Source of the DNA: Russula earlei
Taxonomy: Eukaryota > Basidiomycota > Agaricomycetes > Russulales > Russulaceae
Reading direction: 5' to 3'
Assembly: GCA_025769875.1 (NCBI GenBank)
Contig: JAGFNK010000176.1
Location: 1 to 64,000, forward strand
DNA length: 64,000 nucleotides
Shown here in pieces: positions 12,661 to 24,520 of the stretch. A model generated the notes under the pieces. That model did not search any database, had not been told where the DNA came from, and saw only the letters and a program-made list of their open reading frames with translations. The position numbers and the translations under genes were made by a program. The stretch's first letter is position 1. Each line of letters begins with the position of its first letter.

Positions 12661-14133
12661 CTATCGTCGTCCGCTGCCACGTCCGTAGCCGACCTGAAGG
12701 TTATCGAGCTCTGCTTCGAGTGCCTTGATGGCGCTGTGAGCCAACTCGAGATCCTTGTTCAAGCGATCGCGCTCCGTGATCAACTAAGCCAGATCCATCA
12801 GATTTATGCTCTCATATAGGCGAGGTCACTCACGTGTTGTTCCCATTGCCTGAAGCGAGCCTCCTCGGCCTTGACCTGCTCGGTGAACCGCCTGCGAAGT
12901 TGCTCTTCCTCTTCTTGGAACTTGGGATTGTTGAACTTCTTGACCTTGCGCTCGCCGTACTTCCGCGTCTCCATCTGTTGCTGGCGATAGTTCTCGTAGT
13001 GGCTCTCTTCAGTAGTCGAAATGAGGTCGAGCATGAATGTGCGAATGAGCAGCGAGCGCAGTTTGCGGAAGTCACAGTGATTTTCATTCTCCACTGCACG
13101 ACTTTGTCAGTACCACCAAACAGAATATTGGAGATGTTTCACCTTCCGCTACGCCCCAGAGATACTCCCGGCCCTTGACGACGCGGCCGTCAGGGGTATG
13201 GACGTCCTCGGTCGAACCAATGATCGAGAAAGGCATAGCGTCTGCAAGGATGCGTGCGTGTTCTGCGCTAGCCTCATCGTCCACCTCAACGGGTGGCTGG
13301 TAGATGCGGATGTTTTGCGCAGCAACGACGTCCCTAATCTGTGGTAATCACGTGGACATGTCAGGGAGTTGTATGTAAGGCAATGTAAGGCACGGACACG
13401 CTGCTTGAATGTAAACAAGTCACTCTGTGTGAGCGTATCCGCTTTGGCGATGACAGGGATGAGGTTGACGCGGGTACCGAGACGCTTCATGATCTCAATG
13501 TCGAGTGGCTTGAGACTGAAACTGGGTCAGGTGGGACCCAAAAAAGAGAAAATAGAAACGCACGTATGACCAGTTGGTCTGATGAAGTACAAGCAAGCGT
13601 GGACACGAAGATCACTTTTCTCGCTGCGCTGAGGCTGCTGCTCCTGAATCATGTACGCCTCATGCTGGTCGTCAATAAAGTCGACGATGGGCGACCACGA
13701 GTCGCGGTTGTTGACGTAGTCACCAAAACCAGGAGTGTCAATAACGGTGAGCTTGACCTTGAACTGTTTCTCCTCGAGCTCCGCCTTGATAATCTCGACT
13801 TCAGTGAGCTTGTCGAGTTGCTTGTGGTGGCGTCTATTGTAGTTTTTCGGAGGAGATAGCTCGGTTGAGAAGAGAGTGTTGATAAGAGTCGTCTTTCCCA
13901 GACCCGACTCGCCTTTATCAGTAGGTTAGAAAAGGGTTACAAGAGCGATGTAAGGCAAGTGACGAACCAACAACCATGATGGTAAAATGAGCTCCCCGTT
14001 TGGCAACAATTTTATGTCGCTAAAGCGTTGTTTTTTTTTTTTAAGTTTTTTTTAGAGGCAGTAGTCAATACGTAGAGCCCACCTGGTTTGGGAGGTTAGC
14101 GATGCCAATACCGTCAGAAGGGGGAGCGGCCAT
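12661..14133 (-). CDS. CDC12: Septin, CDC12 class
   Basis: The ATG is at 14131-14133 ([17 protein letters not shown]) and the stop at 12661-12663. Introns inferred include 12784-12833, one near 13331-13400 and one near 13513-13563. The protein has the septin polybasic start, P-loop [16 protein letters not shown], the AKAD motif in [13 protein letters not shown], and the septin-unique WG motif in REYLWG. A coiled-coil C-terminus follows ([24 protein letters not shown]). The pattern [20 protein letters not shown] and the start match Cdc12 better than Cdc3, Cdc10 or Cdc11. Septins form GTP-binding heteropolymers at septa and growing tips. Neighbours are a ketoacyl reductase on the same strand and a decayed F-box-like gene beyond its promoter. 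Confidence 0.93.
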
Positions 14134-14423
14134 TGTGGTCAACGCGAAAGCACAAACGAACGACTCGAGCAACTCAGGCGTGTTTACTTTGGCCTTGTTT
14201 GGCCTCCCATTAGCAGCTCTCTCTGCTCTCGCCTATATGTATATGCAATTGTAATGTCTGATCTTTCATCTTTGGGTCTTCGCCTTCGGTTGACGGGGAG
14301 ATTTGACCAAAGGGCATCGAGCCATGAATCTTATTGGCAGAGGTACGTATCGTTCGCTCCTTGTCTTACTTTATCAAGTGGTAAGCACCGCCGCGGGGAA
14401 CAGACCACACAGTCCGTAAAACC

Positions 14424-15835
14424 ACATCCACATCCTCGACGATGGCTCGCTTCTCGACGGCTTTTCTTTCTGTCGGCCTGCTCTTCTATATGAAGAAGAG
14501 GCCAATGCTAATCGCATATTAGAAGGGGGGAAATGGGACCGCGAACGCCGGTGGCACACGTTTGCCAAAGTGGAGATACCTTGTACTCGCATCATCATCC
14601 CACCTGGGTATTTGCCTCCTTTGCACACATGGCACACTCGTAGCGGACATGCTAGCATATTCACCCCAGTTACCTCTCATTATAGATCACATGGTCACAT
14701 CTCGCAAAGCACATCCGGGCGATGACGAACAGATACTGCTTGCCCTTCGGCATCGTGACAGAGTCTTCCGCATCCGCCTTCTGATGCCTGTGCAAGCGTT
14801 GTAGAGGCTCGTCTTGTCCATAGACGAGGAGTTTTCCATCCTGGAATACCTGTATATCGTGCCTTCGACCAAGCACGATACAGGCACGTTCCCCCCCAAA
14901 ACACTTCAGGCGCCGCAGTTACGCTAACTCATGCTGAGGAACTTTTCCGTCCCAATACGATCTCCATTGCTTACGGCACCTGCCGGCCTTGTAACACTCT
15001 CCCTGAGCTGTATTCACCCATCCGCCTACTTCTCGCCGGATGCTTTGCTCCATCGATTGCACTCATTCCCCAGGTAGAAACTCTAGGGGTCGCCTTTCAC
15101 TCTCCTGATACCAATCGTGACGTTAAGAACTATTTGATCGTGCAATTATGACACGTCACCTTTCCTGTCCTTCGTTGGTCTGGGTTCACAGGTGCAACTA
15201 CCTACTTGGAAGCGCTCTTTCCTCAGATCAGGCCCCTCTTCTCGAGAAGCTCCAAATTTGCTTTTCAATGAGCTCACATTTTCCATCCCACAGCTCCTGC
15301 ATCTCATGAGGACAACAGAGAACCTCAGGTTCAATAGCGTCAGGATAAAATTATGTGGGGAGTTGACATGAGTGTATACCCCTGGGACGGGCAAGGGTAT
15401 ATTCCTTCTACGTGGATGTTGTTTGAACACTTTGACTGGCAGGTGTCGTCCGCAACGCAGATTCTCAGTTCCCTCAAGACGATATTCTCCGCGGTAGAAT
15501 ATCTTACTCTCAAGTATGAGTGGCCCTCAAAGCCATCGGGGTGGAACGATGAAGTTCATCGCGCCAGGTGGCGCGAACTTCTACAGTCATTTAGCAATGT
15601 GAAGACCCTTCGTGTGCCTACCCGTCTCATCAGGGTGCTGTCTCATTCATTGCAACCTGATAGTGGAGAGACACCCATGGAGCTATTACCCAAGCTGATG
15701 GAGCTCTCAACCGAGGATGCCGGCGGTGCATTTGCCGATTCATTGATGCCCGCCGGATTGCAGGGCGCCCGGTTTCCCTTATTCACTACAGAGTTTGGTC
15801 ATGATCAATGCCGCCCACGCGTGGAGCGTAAACAG
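14424..15835 (+). pseudogene. Decayed F-box/LRR-like gene (family copy 1)
   Basis: The plus strand encodes pieces aligning along the whole length of the intact copy at 41894-43390: IHILDDGSLLDGFSFCRPA, WRYLVLASSSHLGICLLC, LLALRHRDRVFRIRL, a leucine-rich middle, then FDWQVSSATQIL, WRELLQSFSNVKTLRV and SHSLQPDSGETPMELLPKL. Several stops and frameshifts interrupt it, for example after PVQAL and near 14560, where part of the CRRWRYL helix is lost. It lies in the opposite orientation to the tandem copies 25 kb away. Confidence 0.85.
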
Positions 15836-16236
15836 CGCTATCATGGATGTACACCATATCAAACAACCGCATCATTATTGTTCCAAGCAATAAAGGTAAC
15901 CATTTGGCCATTATGTACCTATCCTACGTGTGCACCTAGGTCACTTGTTAACCGCTGTCGATGTCCAGTTTCCGTCTGACACGATATATCCGTCCTGGCG
16001 TATGTGCAGAACCATTACTTTATGCCCGTCAGTCGAGGATGAAATTCCTAGTGAAAACTGGTGCCGAGGTGACTTGAGCAAATCTGAGTTCATTGGTATT
16101 CAGCATCACTCAGCTGACTGCTCACAGTTCAGATCTGACTTGCAATAGTACTAACATGAATTCATCTTGATCTTGATACCACATGGATGCCTGAACCATG
16201 CCAGCCTTGTCCTTATTCAAGATGTAATGGTGCTCT
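15836..16236. other. Intergenic, edge of transposon block
   Basis: No gene is visible. CpG content drops around 16000, marking the start of the repeat block. Confidence 0.4.
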
Positions 16237-16881
16237 TGTTATGTACCCTACAGAGCCATGCCTCTGATGGGCATAGCTGACATACTGCCATACTGGCCTA
16301 CAATCCTGCAATCTTGTATAACAGGCAGTGTGTGCTGGTGTATATGACAAGTGGGCTTAGGGAGAGCTTTGTTCAGATAACATGTCTCTTTCCCCTTCCT
16401 CCTGCCAATCATATAGGAAGTCTCCACTCCTTGACCTGTCTATTTATACACTCTCATCTTATCAACAGGCACAGGCCTACTGTGATCCAGCCCAGCTCAT
16501 CTGGAATCTTGAATTGAACCACGTCCTGATCAACAATGAGTTGCCCACTAGGGCTGTACACCATAACTACAGTCCACACAGTCCCATACCTGTTGAAGCT
16601 AAAAGGATTGTTGCTATGTACAGTATTAGATTTTAGAGAGAGTGGCAAAAGGATGTTGTACTGACCCCAGTCTTGTGTATGAAAGACTGAGGGAAAAATT
16701 GAACAACAAGTATTTGAATATTTACATGTACAGTCTGGCTTTGTCCATACACACACCACCAGTTGGCTGCATGTCCAACACACCCCCTCAGCCCTGGAGG
16801 TGTGTGTTCACTCCCATTTCCTTCATAAAATGCTTGTGTTTCTCCCTGCTGAGTCCCTTTGTCAAGACATCAGCAACCTGA
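16237..16881 (-). mobile_element. Copia-type LTR retrotransposon, 3' end (3' LTR, polypurine tract, RNase H tail)
   Basis: Read on the minus strand, 16880-16800 encodes ADVLTKGLSREKHKHF, the conserved tail of Copia RNase H. A stop, a polypurine tract (GGGCTGAGGGGG) and an LTR beginning TGTTGGACATGC at 16780 follow. The LTR has GTATAAATAG as a TATA box and ends ACATAACA at 16237, giving a 544-bp LTR with TGTT...AACA ends. The rest of the element is missing: the pol frame is cut at 16881/16882 by another repeat. Confidence 0.82.
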
Positions 16882-17501
16882 TGTTAAGGCTCCAAAGTGC
16901 CTTAAATAAGATCAATGGTCACGTCTATAAACACGTCCTACCAATGCAGATATGCTTGAGTCAAGCAAGCAATACTTGTGGAGGGGAAGGAGTGTTAGAT
17001 CCTTCTGGAGTATGGCAATAAGATGAGAGGGGCTCTGCAGATGGGGTAGGAGTCAACTGTTTGGAATTGGCAAACCAAGTTGAGCTTAAGGCTCAACTGC
17101 TACAACTGGGGGCTTTATATAGCCCTACAGGGATAAGGTTTGTGCTACTGTAGTACTGGTCGGTGCTATAGAAGCAAAAGGCGGCTCATAGAAGCGAGGT
17201 TGCTTCTATGTGAACGATCTCGGTGCTGGAAGCATTAAGTGCTTCCCTAGTAGCAATCTTGGTGTCATAAGTACTTTCCTAATCAAGGAAGCGACGTACG
17301 TGGCGGTACAGGAACATCTGGGACAGAAGAAATGCTACTCATTGCTTCTTCAATACATCTTCAGAAAGATACAATCAATGCGTTCCAAATGCGATATCAA
17401 CGGACATAAATGATCAAGACCTGATGCACGCATGATGCAAATGGTGCAGTCCATAGTTCAGCTGTTCTGGCATCTTCTGGACCCCAAACCACTCGGTAAC
17501 A
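16882..17501 (+). repeat. LTR-like repeat, copy 1 (620 bp), abutting the Copia pol end
   Basis: It begins TGTTAAGG and ends GGTAACA, so the ends are inverted TGTTA/TAACA. It is clearly homologous to 20204-20709 at both ends: TAAGATGAGAGGGGCTCTGC and GACCCCAAACCACT are shared. The middle differs. No target duplication flanks this copy, so it may have recombined or be half of a deleted element. Orientation is taken from the second copy. Confidence 0.75.
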
Positions 17502-17877
17502 AGCGGGCTCACATACCTTACAAGGGGCAGACAGCGGGGTGAAAGGATGGGAAGATGTGGAGGGGCTGTGGAGAGTTGTGAAGTTGGCATGAGAGTTGGG
17601 GATTGATGGTTGAGACGCTGCCTCCCCATTCACCAACTTTTGTTTTGTTTCAATGTTGATCGAATTTGCCCAAAATAGCACACTTGTCGGCACTTGAATT
17701 ATGTTGGTGAAATGTCACAGTGGGCCAGAAAACCACAAACTGCTCTATGATCATGGTAAAATTACTCTCAGTCCATAGGAAATATATATTGCTGATATGA
17801 GAAAAAAAATGGGAAGGATCAGTTCACTCCTTGTATCTCAATGTTAAAAATATGTGATTCACTCCTCATAATGTAGC
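17502..17877. other. Unassigned sequence before the hAT remnant
   Basis: AT-rich, with no recognised protein. It may be the 5' part of the hAT element or of a deleted retroelement. Confidence 0.35.
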
Positions 17878-20800
17878 TTGACCTCAACTACATATCAGGA
17901 AAAAATCATAGGAATGTTCCTAATACTTATAACCTCTCAGATCATCAATTTGAAGAAGATCAGAGATGTTTTGGGGCTTATAAAGTGTTATCAGCATGGT
18001 GGTGAAACACTAGTACCTGTGGTGAAATACTCAGTAAGTGATAGTACATGGTTCTTAAAGATTGCAAGACTCCACCAACTGAAGATGAGATAGTGTTTGC
18101 CTCTGGCTGCAAGGAATTCGCTGGTCACGATCAAGCACAATATGTCAAGGCTCTTGATGCAAGAGCATCAACAATAACATCGGCATTTCTGAGGCAGGAA
18201 CAAGCGATGATGGTGAGTTGCATGGTATTTATTTTCATGTACCATGATCAACATCATTTTAGGAGCTGTTTAATTCTTCAAAATTTGACCATCTTCTTAC
18301 TGAGTGGATTGTCACATGTGATCAGTCGTCCGACAGAGTAGAGAAGCCAGAGTTTATTAACATGCTTCAGTATGTGCACCATTCCTGAACCAAGCTCAAT
18401 CTGCCTGATTGACAGGGCATACGATGACATGTGATGAAGCTGGGTGAAGACACAGTTGAGGATATACAAGAGATGTTTAAGGTGAGATGTACTTGCTTAA
18501 CAGAAAACTCATATCTAATGCTCAATTACAGTCCCTGGAAGGGAAGGTCAGTCTCTCCCTCAACACATGGACATTGAGCAATGGCATTGCATTCTTGGCA
18601 ATTGTTGCTCATTATGTCACCAACGAAGGAGAATTAGGCATGTGTACCTTTATTCATACATTCTTCTCCACTGATCAGGGAATTTAGAGGAGCGTCTCAT
18701 TGATTTCCAGGAGCTGATTGGTGCTCACTCAGGCAAGAACATGGCTGAAGTGGTTTGGGAAACCTTGGAACTGTATGGACTCAAGGGCAGGGTATGTTGT
18801 TAGGATATTGATTATCCTTTACCGACAAAGTATAGATTATCACAATAACAATGGACAATGCCAGCAATAACAACACAATGATGACCACTTTAGAGGCACG
18901 CTGTTATGCAGAAGGCATAAGACTTTCAGCTAGAGACTCTCATATGCGATGTATGCCTCATACTATCCATCTCACTGCACTCAATGTTTGTAATTGACTC
19001 TAGCTTTATGTCATATGCTAATGTGTGCTAGCTCCTTGAGGCCATTGGTGCAATCTCAAAGAGGGATAGCAAGAAGAGTGTGGCTTGTGGAGATAATTAT
19101 CAAGATGAAGTTACAGTTCGGGCCAATGATGATGGCAATGCTTGTGCGGATGATGAAGATTGTGAAGAAAATGTCTTTGAAGCTATTTCCAAGGTGTGTT
19201 CTATACATCCTTGTCCTACTCATACCTGTGCCTGACTCTTTTCTGTCAGCTTCATAAAGTCATATGAGTGGTTCGCTCAAGTCCTCAGAGGTGGCAAAGC
19301 TGGCTTCAGGAAGTCCAGATGTATCTTTCAGAAGAATTAGTGGATGCCGGCAGTACTGCATTCATGCTTATTCTAGATGTCAAGACCAGATGGTCATCAA
19401 CCCACCAGATGCTTCATAAGTGGTGTTTAGTCCAAACATACTCATCTGACACAGTTCTAGGCCAGGCATTACAACATCACGAAGCTATCAACACCTACAT
19501 CTACCAACATGAAGATTTAATCCAACATCACCTGACCAAGCAAGATTGGAGGGCGATCAAGATGGTAACGCGCTGGCTGAAGTCATTCCAGTCTGCCACT
19601 ACTCAAATGTTGGCAACGAAGAAACCAATGATCTCTTCCACTCACACAATCTTCCATGGACTCCAGGCCGAAATCAGGGACATTCTTTGTGAGGAACAGG
19701 GTTTATCCCCCCAGCTTGTTCAAGGCCTCTCCGATGCCCATCTAAAACTCAGTGAATATTATTATAAATTTGATGAATCACCTTTCTATCTGTGGGCATC
19801 TTGTAAGTCTCATCTTGTGAATCATTCGTCTATCACACTGAAACTGTCTTGAGTTTTGGACCCTCATATCTCATATTCAGCACTTTTGGACAAGTTTGAA
19901 GGTGATGAAGATCTTGCACCTTTCCTCAAAGTGGCAAAGAACAAGCTTCATGTGTATTACAAGACACATTATGCAAACAAGATAGCACCATGCCCTTCCC
20001 CATCTAACCCATCCACTCAGACCTGCCTTGACACTCAACTGCTCCCCACAGAAGAATTTTACTGCTCAATTCCGGAAACCTCATGTGCCGATCAACAAAC
20101 TCCTTGAGTTCTGGAAGCTCCCCCAAGAGGATTTTGACACTTGTAATTCAATTCAGTGGTGCTTTCACTGCTGAACTTCTTTTCCCAACTGTATCGGCTT
20201 GCATGTTAAGGGTCAAAGTGCTGTATAAGATCTTGGTCCGTCTTATAAAGGTCCTACCAGCAGATACTAGTCAAGCAAAGCAATACTTTGAGGGAAGGAG
20301 GTTAAGATTAGAGTATGACAACAGATGAGAGGGGCTCTGCAGACGGTTAGAGTCAACTGTTTTTGTTAGTCGTAGGACAAGATGATGTGTCTTTTGAGAG
20401 GTAAGTGATCGTAAGGCTCGGTTCTTGTAACCAAGACATTTCATAGCTCAATACTTACTGATCCATTCAACGAATCGGTGCCATGGCGAAGAAAAGTAGC
20501 TATCCAAATACAAGGCGAATTCAGGGTTAGAAATGACTAAGCATGAGTCATTCTTCTTCAGTACATCTTCTGAAAGATACGATCAACACGCTCCGAACGT
20601 GATATCAACAAACATAAACGATCAAGATCTGACGCACGCATGATGCAAACAGTGCAGCCCATAGTTCAGGTGTTCCGGCATCTTCCGGACCCCAAACCAC
20701 TTGGTAAAACTTGCATGTGATGTCTTGTCCATCCCAGGTGAGTTTTTCTTTTTTCTTTCCTTTTATTCACAGCTCACTGTCATCATCAGCTTCTGCAGTG

Positions 20801-20941
20801 GCTGTAGAGAGGATTTTCTCTGGTGGCCAAGACACAATCTCTCTCCATCATGCTAGCTTGAAGGTGGAGACCATCAGGACCCTTATGCTAGTCAAAAAGA
20901 AATTGCACTTGCAACGAGAACGTGTTGTATCAGTAGTTTAG
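17878..20941 (+). mobile_element. hAT-family transposase, degenerate, interrupted by a solo LTR
   Basis: Successive plus-strand frames carry hAT signatures in order: VSLSLNTWTLSN (about 18545), HYVTNEGE, the CxxH segment RCMPHTIHLTALN (about 18955), DVKTRWSSTHQMLHKW (about 19373), and EFWKLPQEDFDTC (about 20107). After the insertion at 20204-20709 the C-terminal dimerisation domain follows: VERIFSGGQDTISL, ASLKVETIRTLMLV. hAT transposases are RNase-H-fold DDE enzymes. Here stops, frameshifts and an intron-like gap near 20731-20770 break the frame, so no complete enzyme is made. The region is nearly CpG-free. Confidence 0.85.
20204..20709 (+). mobile_element. Solo LTR-like insertion in hAT, with 6-bp target duplication CTTGCA
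   Basis: The element begins TGTTAAGGG and ends GGTAAAA. It is flanked by CTTGCA at 20198-20203 and again at 20710-20715. Removing it and one CTTGCA restores the hAT coding sequence CGGCTTGCATGTGATGTC (RLACDV). It is the second copy of the repeat at 16882-17501. No internal protein-coding region is present. Confidence 0.9.
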
Positions 20942-21865
20942 TTCCTAATATATGACCCATTACCCATAATATGGCCATTCAATCCCCTGTACCATCCCGT
21001 TTGAGTTCACAGTAAGTTGATATACAGTACAGGGTCAGGACAGGTAGACCCGTTTGGACCTGTCAAATATACAGCTGTACCCATAATACAGTACAGTGAA
21101 CAGCCCTAATAAAGACTGATGATAACCAGATAAGCGCAGTCCAAGACGATAAGTGCTCCTAAGCGGCTGCTGCATCGGCCCGCAGAAAATTTCTAACCAC
21201 GTATCTATCAGCAACAATTTCTTTCGGGACTGGCATGGTGAGACAGTGAGACACATCGCGTCGTTGCCACTTGTTGACAAACCGAGACACGTGGGCCATT
21301 GAAAGCCCGTACTACGCTTACGCGCTAACCGCCCGCCGAAGTTCAACTCCCCGCCGGCCTTTAAATATTCTGCTCCACAGCTAAGGTTTTGAGCGTATCG
21401 ATGACGAGCGACACATCGAATTTCTTTGCACTTCTGATGAGGTCTGTCTCGTACAATTATCGAGACGCAAATGGGCGTAGCCTTTTCTCTTTCTTACCGT
21501 CCCGATCTCGTCGGTTCCGCGAAAGCGGGATGTTAACTTTACGCCGACCTTCATATTCACCACCTCTTATACCGGTCATCATGGAAAGAGCCTGCAGTAC
21601 ACTACTCATACTTTCATGCTTACCTGGCTAACCACCCGCCGAGGTATGTCAGGAGAAAGAGAGTTGATGGTGTTTGATTGCCGGGCTAGGTCTTCCTCAC
21701 GCGCTGATCTGTTAGTGACACCTTTCACCTTCCTCAACTCGGCGCGGTGGCGCCTCAAAAAGCACCAATGATTCTTGGATGTTCATGGTCGGTAGGCTGA
21801 CAGTCATATAAAAGCCCTCATGAACTCCGTCCTTCATCAGTTTCCGCCTCCAACCTTTGTGCAAT
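20942..21865. other. Intergenic, upstream region of the terpene cyclase gene
   Basis: Small open frames on both strands show no recognisable domains. CpG density rises from about 21130, so the promoter of the next gene is probably in 21150-21865. Confidence 0.4.
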
Positions 21866-23698
21866 ATGCCATTACCGCCACGCTCTCGTGTTCTCATTCT
21901 CGATCTAGGGGACGTCCTATTCTCCTGGTCTCCTGTAACCTCGACCTCCATAACCCCAAAAATGCTCAAGTATTTCCTTTCTTCTAGCGTCTGGCGTGAA
22001 TTCGAGTGCGGGAGGCTCTCAGAAGATGAATGCTATCGCCTTGTGGGTGAGAAATTTGCCCTTAACTCAGGGGAGGTTCGCCAAGCCATCCTCGATGCAC
22101 GGGCCAGTCTTCAACCTGACAACTCCTTCATGGACTTCATTCGCAAGCTGCAGGCGGAGACTGAGGGCGCGTTGCGCATCTTTGCCATGTCTAACATTTC
22201 AGCGCCAGATTTTGCGGTCGCACGTGGGAAACCTGCAGATTGGAGCATTTTCGAGCGTGTATTTACCTCGGCGGACGCAAGGATGCGGAAGCCGGACCTC
22301 ACCTTCTTCAAATTTGTGTTGGAAGAGATTAAGGTAGAGTCATCGTCGGTGGTATTCGTCGATGACAGTATCGAGAACGTCCTGGCAGCACGCTCACTCG
22401 GAATCAACGGGATCGTCTTTGACGACGTCAAACGCGTACGACAGGCACTACGATACTTCGTTTGCGATCCTGTGAGCCGGGGACAGACTTTCCTCGAAGA
22501 ACGGGCCGGCCGGTTGGAATCCGAGAACAATATTGGTGAAAACGTATCGGAGAACTTTGCCCAGTTACTCATTTTAGAAGCTACCGGTAACAGGTATGGC
22601 TGATCTTCGGTTGCTCCTTGTGAAGTTCGTCAACTGAGCATCTCCTAGGAAACTTGTCAATTACGTCCACCATTCCCGTACCTGGAATTTTTTCAGAGGT
22701 ACGTGTCTGCGCACCGCTTTTGTCCGTTGGTGCCACATCTCGTAATAATCTATCAAAGAGATATCTATACTCCCGGATAAATTTCCTGAAGACCTGGATA
22801 CCACCTCCATCGGTCTAACGGTTGTGCATCCCGATGACCATGTAGTCAACTCAGTTCTGGACGAGATGCTCCAGTTTGTGAGAGAAGATGGCATCACAAT
22901 GGTAGAAACATGCTGCCTGCTACCATGATTGTACCTTTGCTGAGTAACTTCCGGCAGACATACTTTGATCCTGAGCGGCTGCGCACCGACCCTGTCGTCG
23001 CCCTCAACGTCCTCAGCCTCTTATACTCACGTGGCCGTGGGCACGAGCTAGCCCACACGCTCGACTGGGTGCTCGGCGTACTCGAGCATCGCGCCTACCT
23101 CGACGGGACGCGGTACTATGAGACCGCAGAGTGCTTCCTCTTTTTCGCCACGCGCTTGCTTCGCAGTACGGAGAACGCTTCTCTGCATGAAAGGCTCGCG
23201 CAGCTCCTGCGTGCCCGCATCCTCGAGCGTGATGGCTGTTCCGGTGACGCCTTGGCGCTCGCCACGCGCGTTCTCGCCGGTGCGGTGGTAGGTTTGCGCA
23301 TGGAGAGGGAGCTCGCTGCGCTGCTGTCGCTCCAGTGCGAGGACGGGGGGTGGGACGCCAGCTGGGTGTACAAGTTCGGTACATCGGGCATCAAGATCGG
23401 CAACCGCGGACTCACCACCGCATTGGCGCTCAACGCGATTGCCGCCTTGTACCCACAGGCGGAAGATAGTGGCAACACGGTGGCGATAGCGGTTGGACCA
23501 CCAGCGGCGTTGGAGGTCACAACCGCTCTGGGCGAATTGACCGCTACCGCATTTCCCTCGCCTCTCACATCGCTGCGGCCCAAGGTACCAAAGGAGACCG
23601 GGGGAGAAGGTCTCTCAGTGGATTCCGTTGGCTATGGAGTCAACATGAACCTCTTTCCTAGCAATGTTCCCCCATCTCCCCAAGTTATCGTTGCGTGA
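21866..23698 (+). CDS. HAD-like phosphatase / class II terpene cyclase fusion (drimane or albicanol synthase type)
   Basis: Four exons (21866-22593, 22649-22698, 22759-22901, 22958-23698) give 553 residues. Residues about 1-230 form a HAD fold: nucleophile motif LILDLGDVLF, SN motif in FAMSNIS, Lys in RMRKPD, and the acidic motif VFVDDS. Residues about 250-500 form a terpene cyclase beta-type domain with DLDTTSIGL, which is the DxDTT acid motif of class II (protonation-dependent) cyclases, then TYFDPERLR, RAYLDGTRYY and ECFLFF. Fungal enzymes of this architecture (AstC, AncC and relatives) cyclise farnesyl diphosphate to drimane/albicanyl products, and the HAD part can remove diphosphate. The residue two after the nucleophile Asp is Gly rather than Asp, so activity of the HAD half is uncertain. 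All exons join in frame. I see no adjacent P450 or oxidoreductase, so no cluster is evident. Confidence 0.88.
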
Positions 23699-24110
23699 AT
23701 CGTCTGCACTACCTGACCCCTGTTATGCGGTCTGTCACTCCCAGTCTCTCGTCTTGGTGTCATATCAAATCACAAGGGCTCGTTTAGCAAATTTTCTCCT
23801 TACTTTACACTCCACAGAGCACGTTCTTGTAGGCGCAGAAACCTATCAGCATCCTGTCGCGCTGTATTCCGTTGTGCCGTGACTGCAATAATTAATCACA
23901 TAACGAAGCTAGTGCTTCCCCGTTTGTCAGTCTACCTATTTGTAGACGAATTTCCTTTACGAGATGTGTGCAGACCAAGAGTCCTTCCCTAGTGTTACAA
24001 GTCAGACAGACCCTGTTCATCATTAACAGGGTATATCTGCGTTTCTTAAATAATCTGACACAGTCTGTAGCTTACAACGCACGGCATTTTTTTTCGCGGT
24101 AGTTAAATCA
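23699..24110. other. Intergenic, 3' flank
   Basis: No gene visible. AT content rises toward the repeat that follows. Confidence 0.4.
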
Positions 24111-24520
24111 AAATATGAGATATCTAGAAGGAAGAAAAGACGTGCAGTGATTAGATAACGTAGATAGTGATAGATCTAAAATATCATTCAGTTTCTGTAG
24201 GACGAAACTATGTTATATTTATAAAAATATCACCACAACGCGTAATTACTACTGATAAGATCGCGAGATAGTAAGTACCTACTTCAGTTTCTGTAATACG
24301 AAACTGAAGCATCTACTGGATATGGTATCTGAAAGCGTCTCTGATTATAGTATATGTAATTACCATCAATCATTTTTCAGGATCAGCTACCGATTGTTTC
24401 AGATCATACTATCAATTTACTGATTTTACGCGTTGCAGCAACTGAGCTGAAAGCTGGTGTGGCCCGGGCCATGTGGACCGTCCGGGCAGTTTGTGCCGAC
24501 GCGTCAACGCCTACTTATCG
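24111..24520 (+). repeat. Interspersed repeat, copy B, CpG-retaining
   Basis: It aligns over about 400 bp with the reverse complement of 4926-5400, and its 3' part with 2260-2310. Where copies A and C read GGACCACCCAGGCAG and GACATGTCAATGCC, this copy reads GGACCGTCCGGGCAG and GACGCGTCAACGCC. It therefore keeps CpGs that the others have as TpG or CpA. The internal AGTTTCTGTA(G/A)GACGAAACT motif occurs twice. No coding capacity. Confidence 0.75.

Noticed and set aside
16882..20709. The two LTR-like repeats as LTRs of one element with hAT as its interior
   Set aside because: The right copy has its own target duplication inside the hAT coding sequence, and hAT coding continues on its far side, so it is an independent insertion.
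21035..21346. Minus-strand 103-codon frame upstream of the terpene cyclase
   Set aside because: No domain and no splice partners; composition changes half way through it from repeat to unique DNA.
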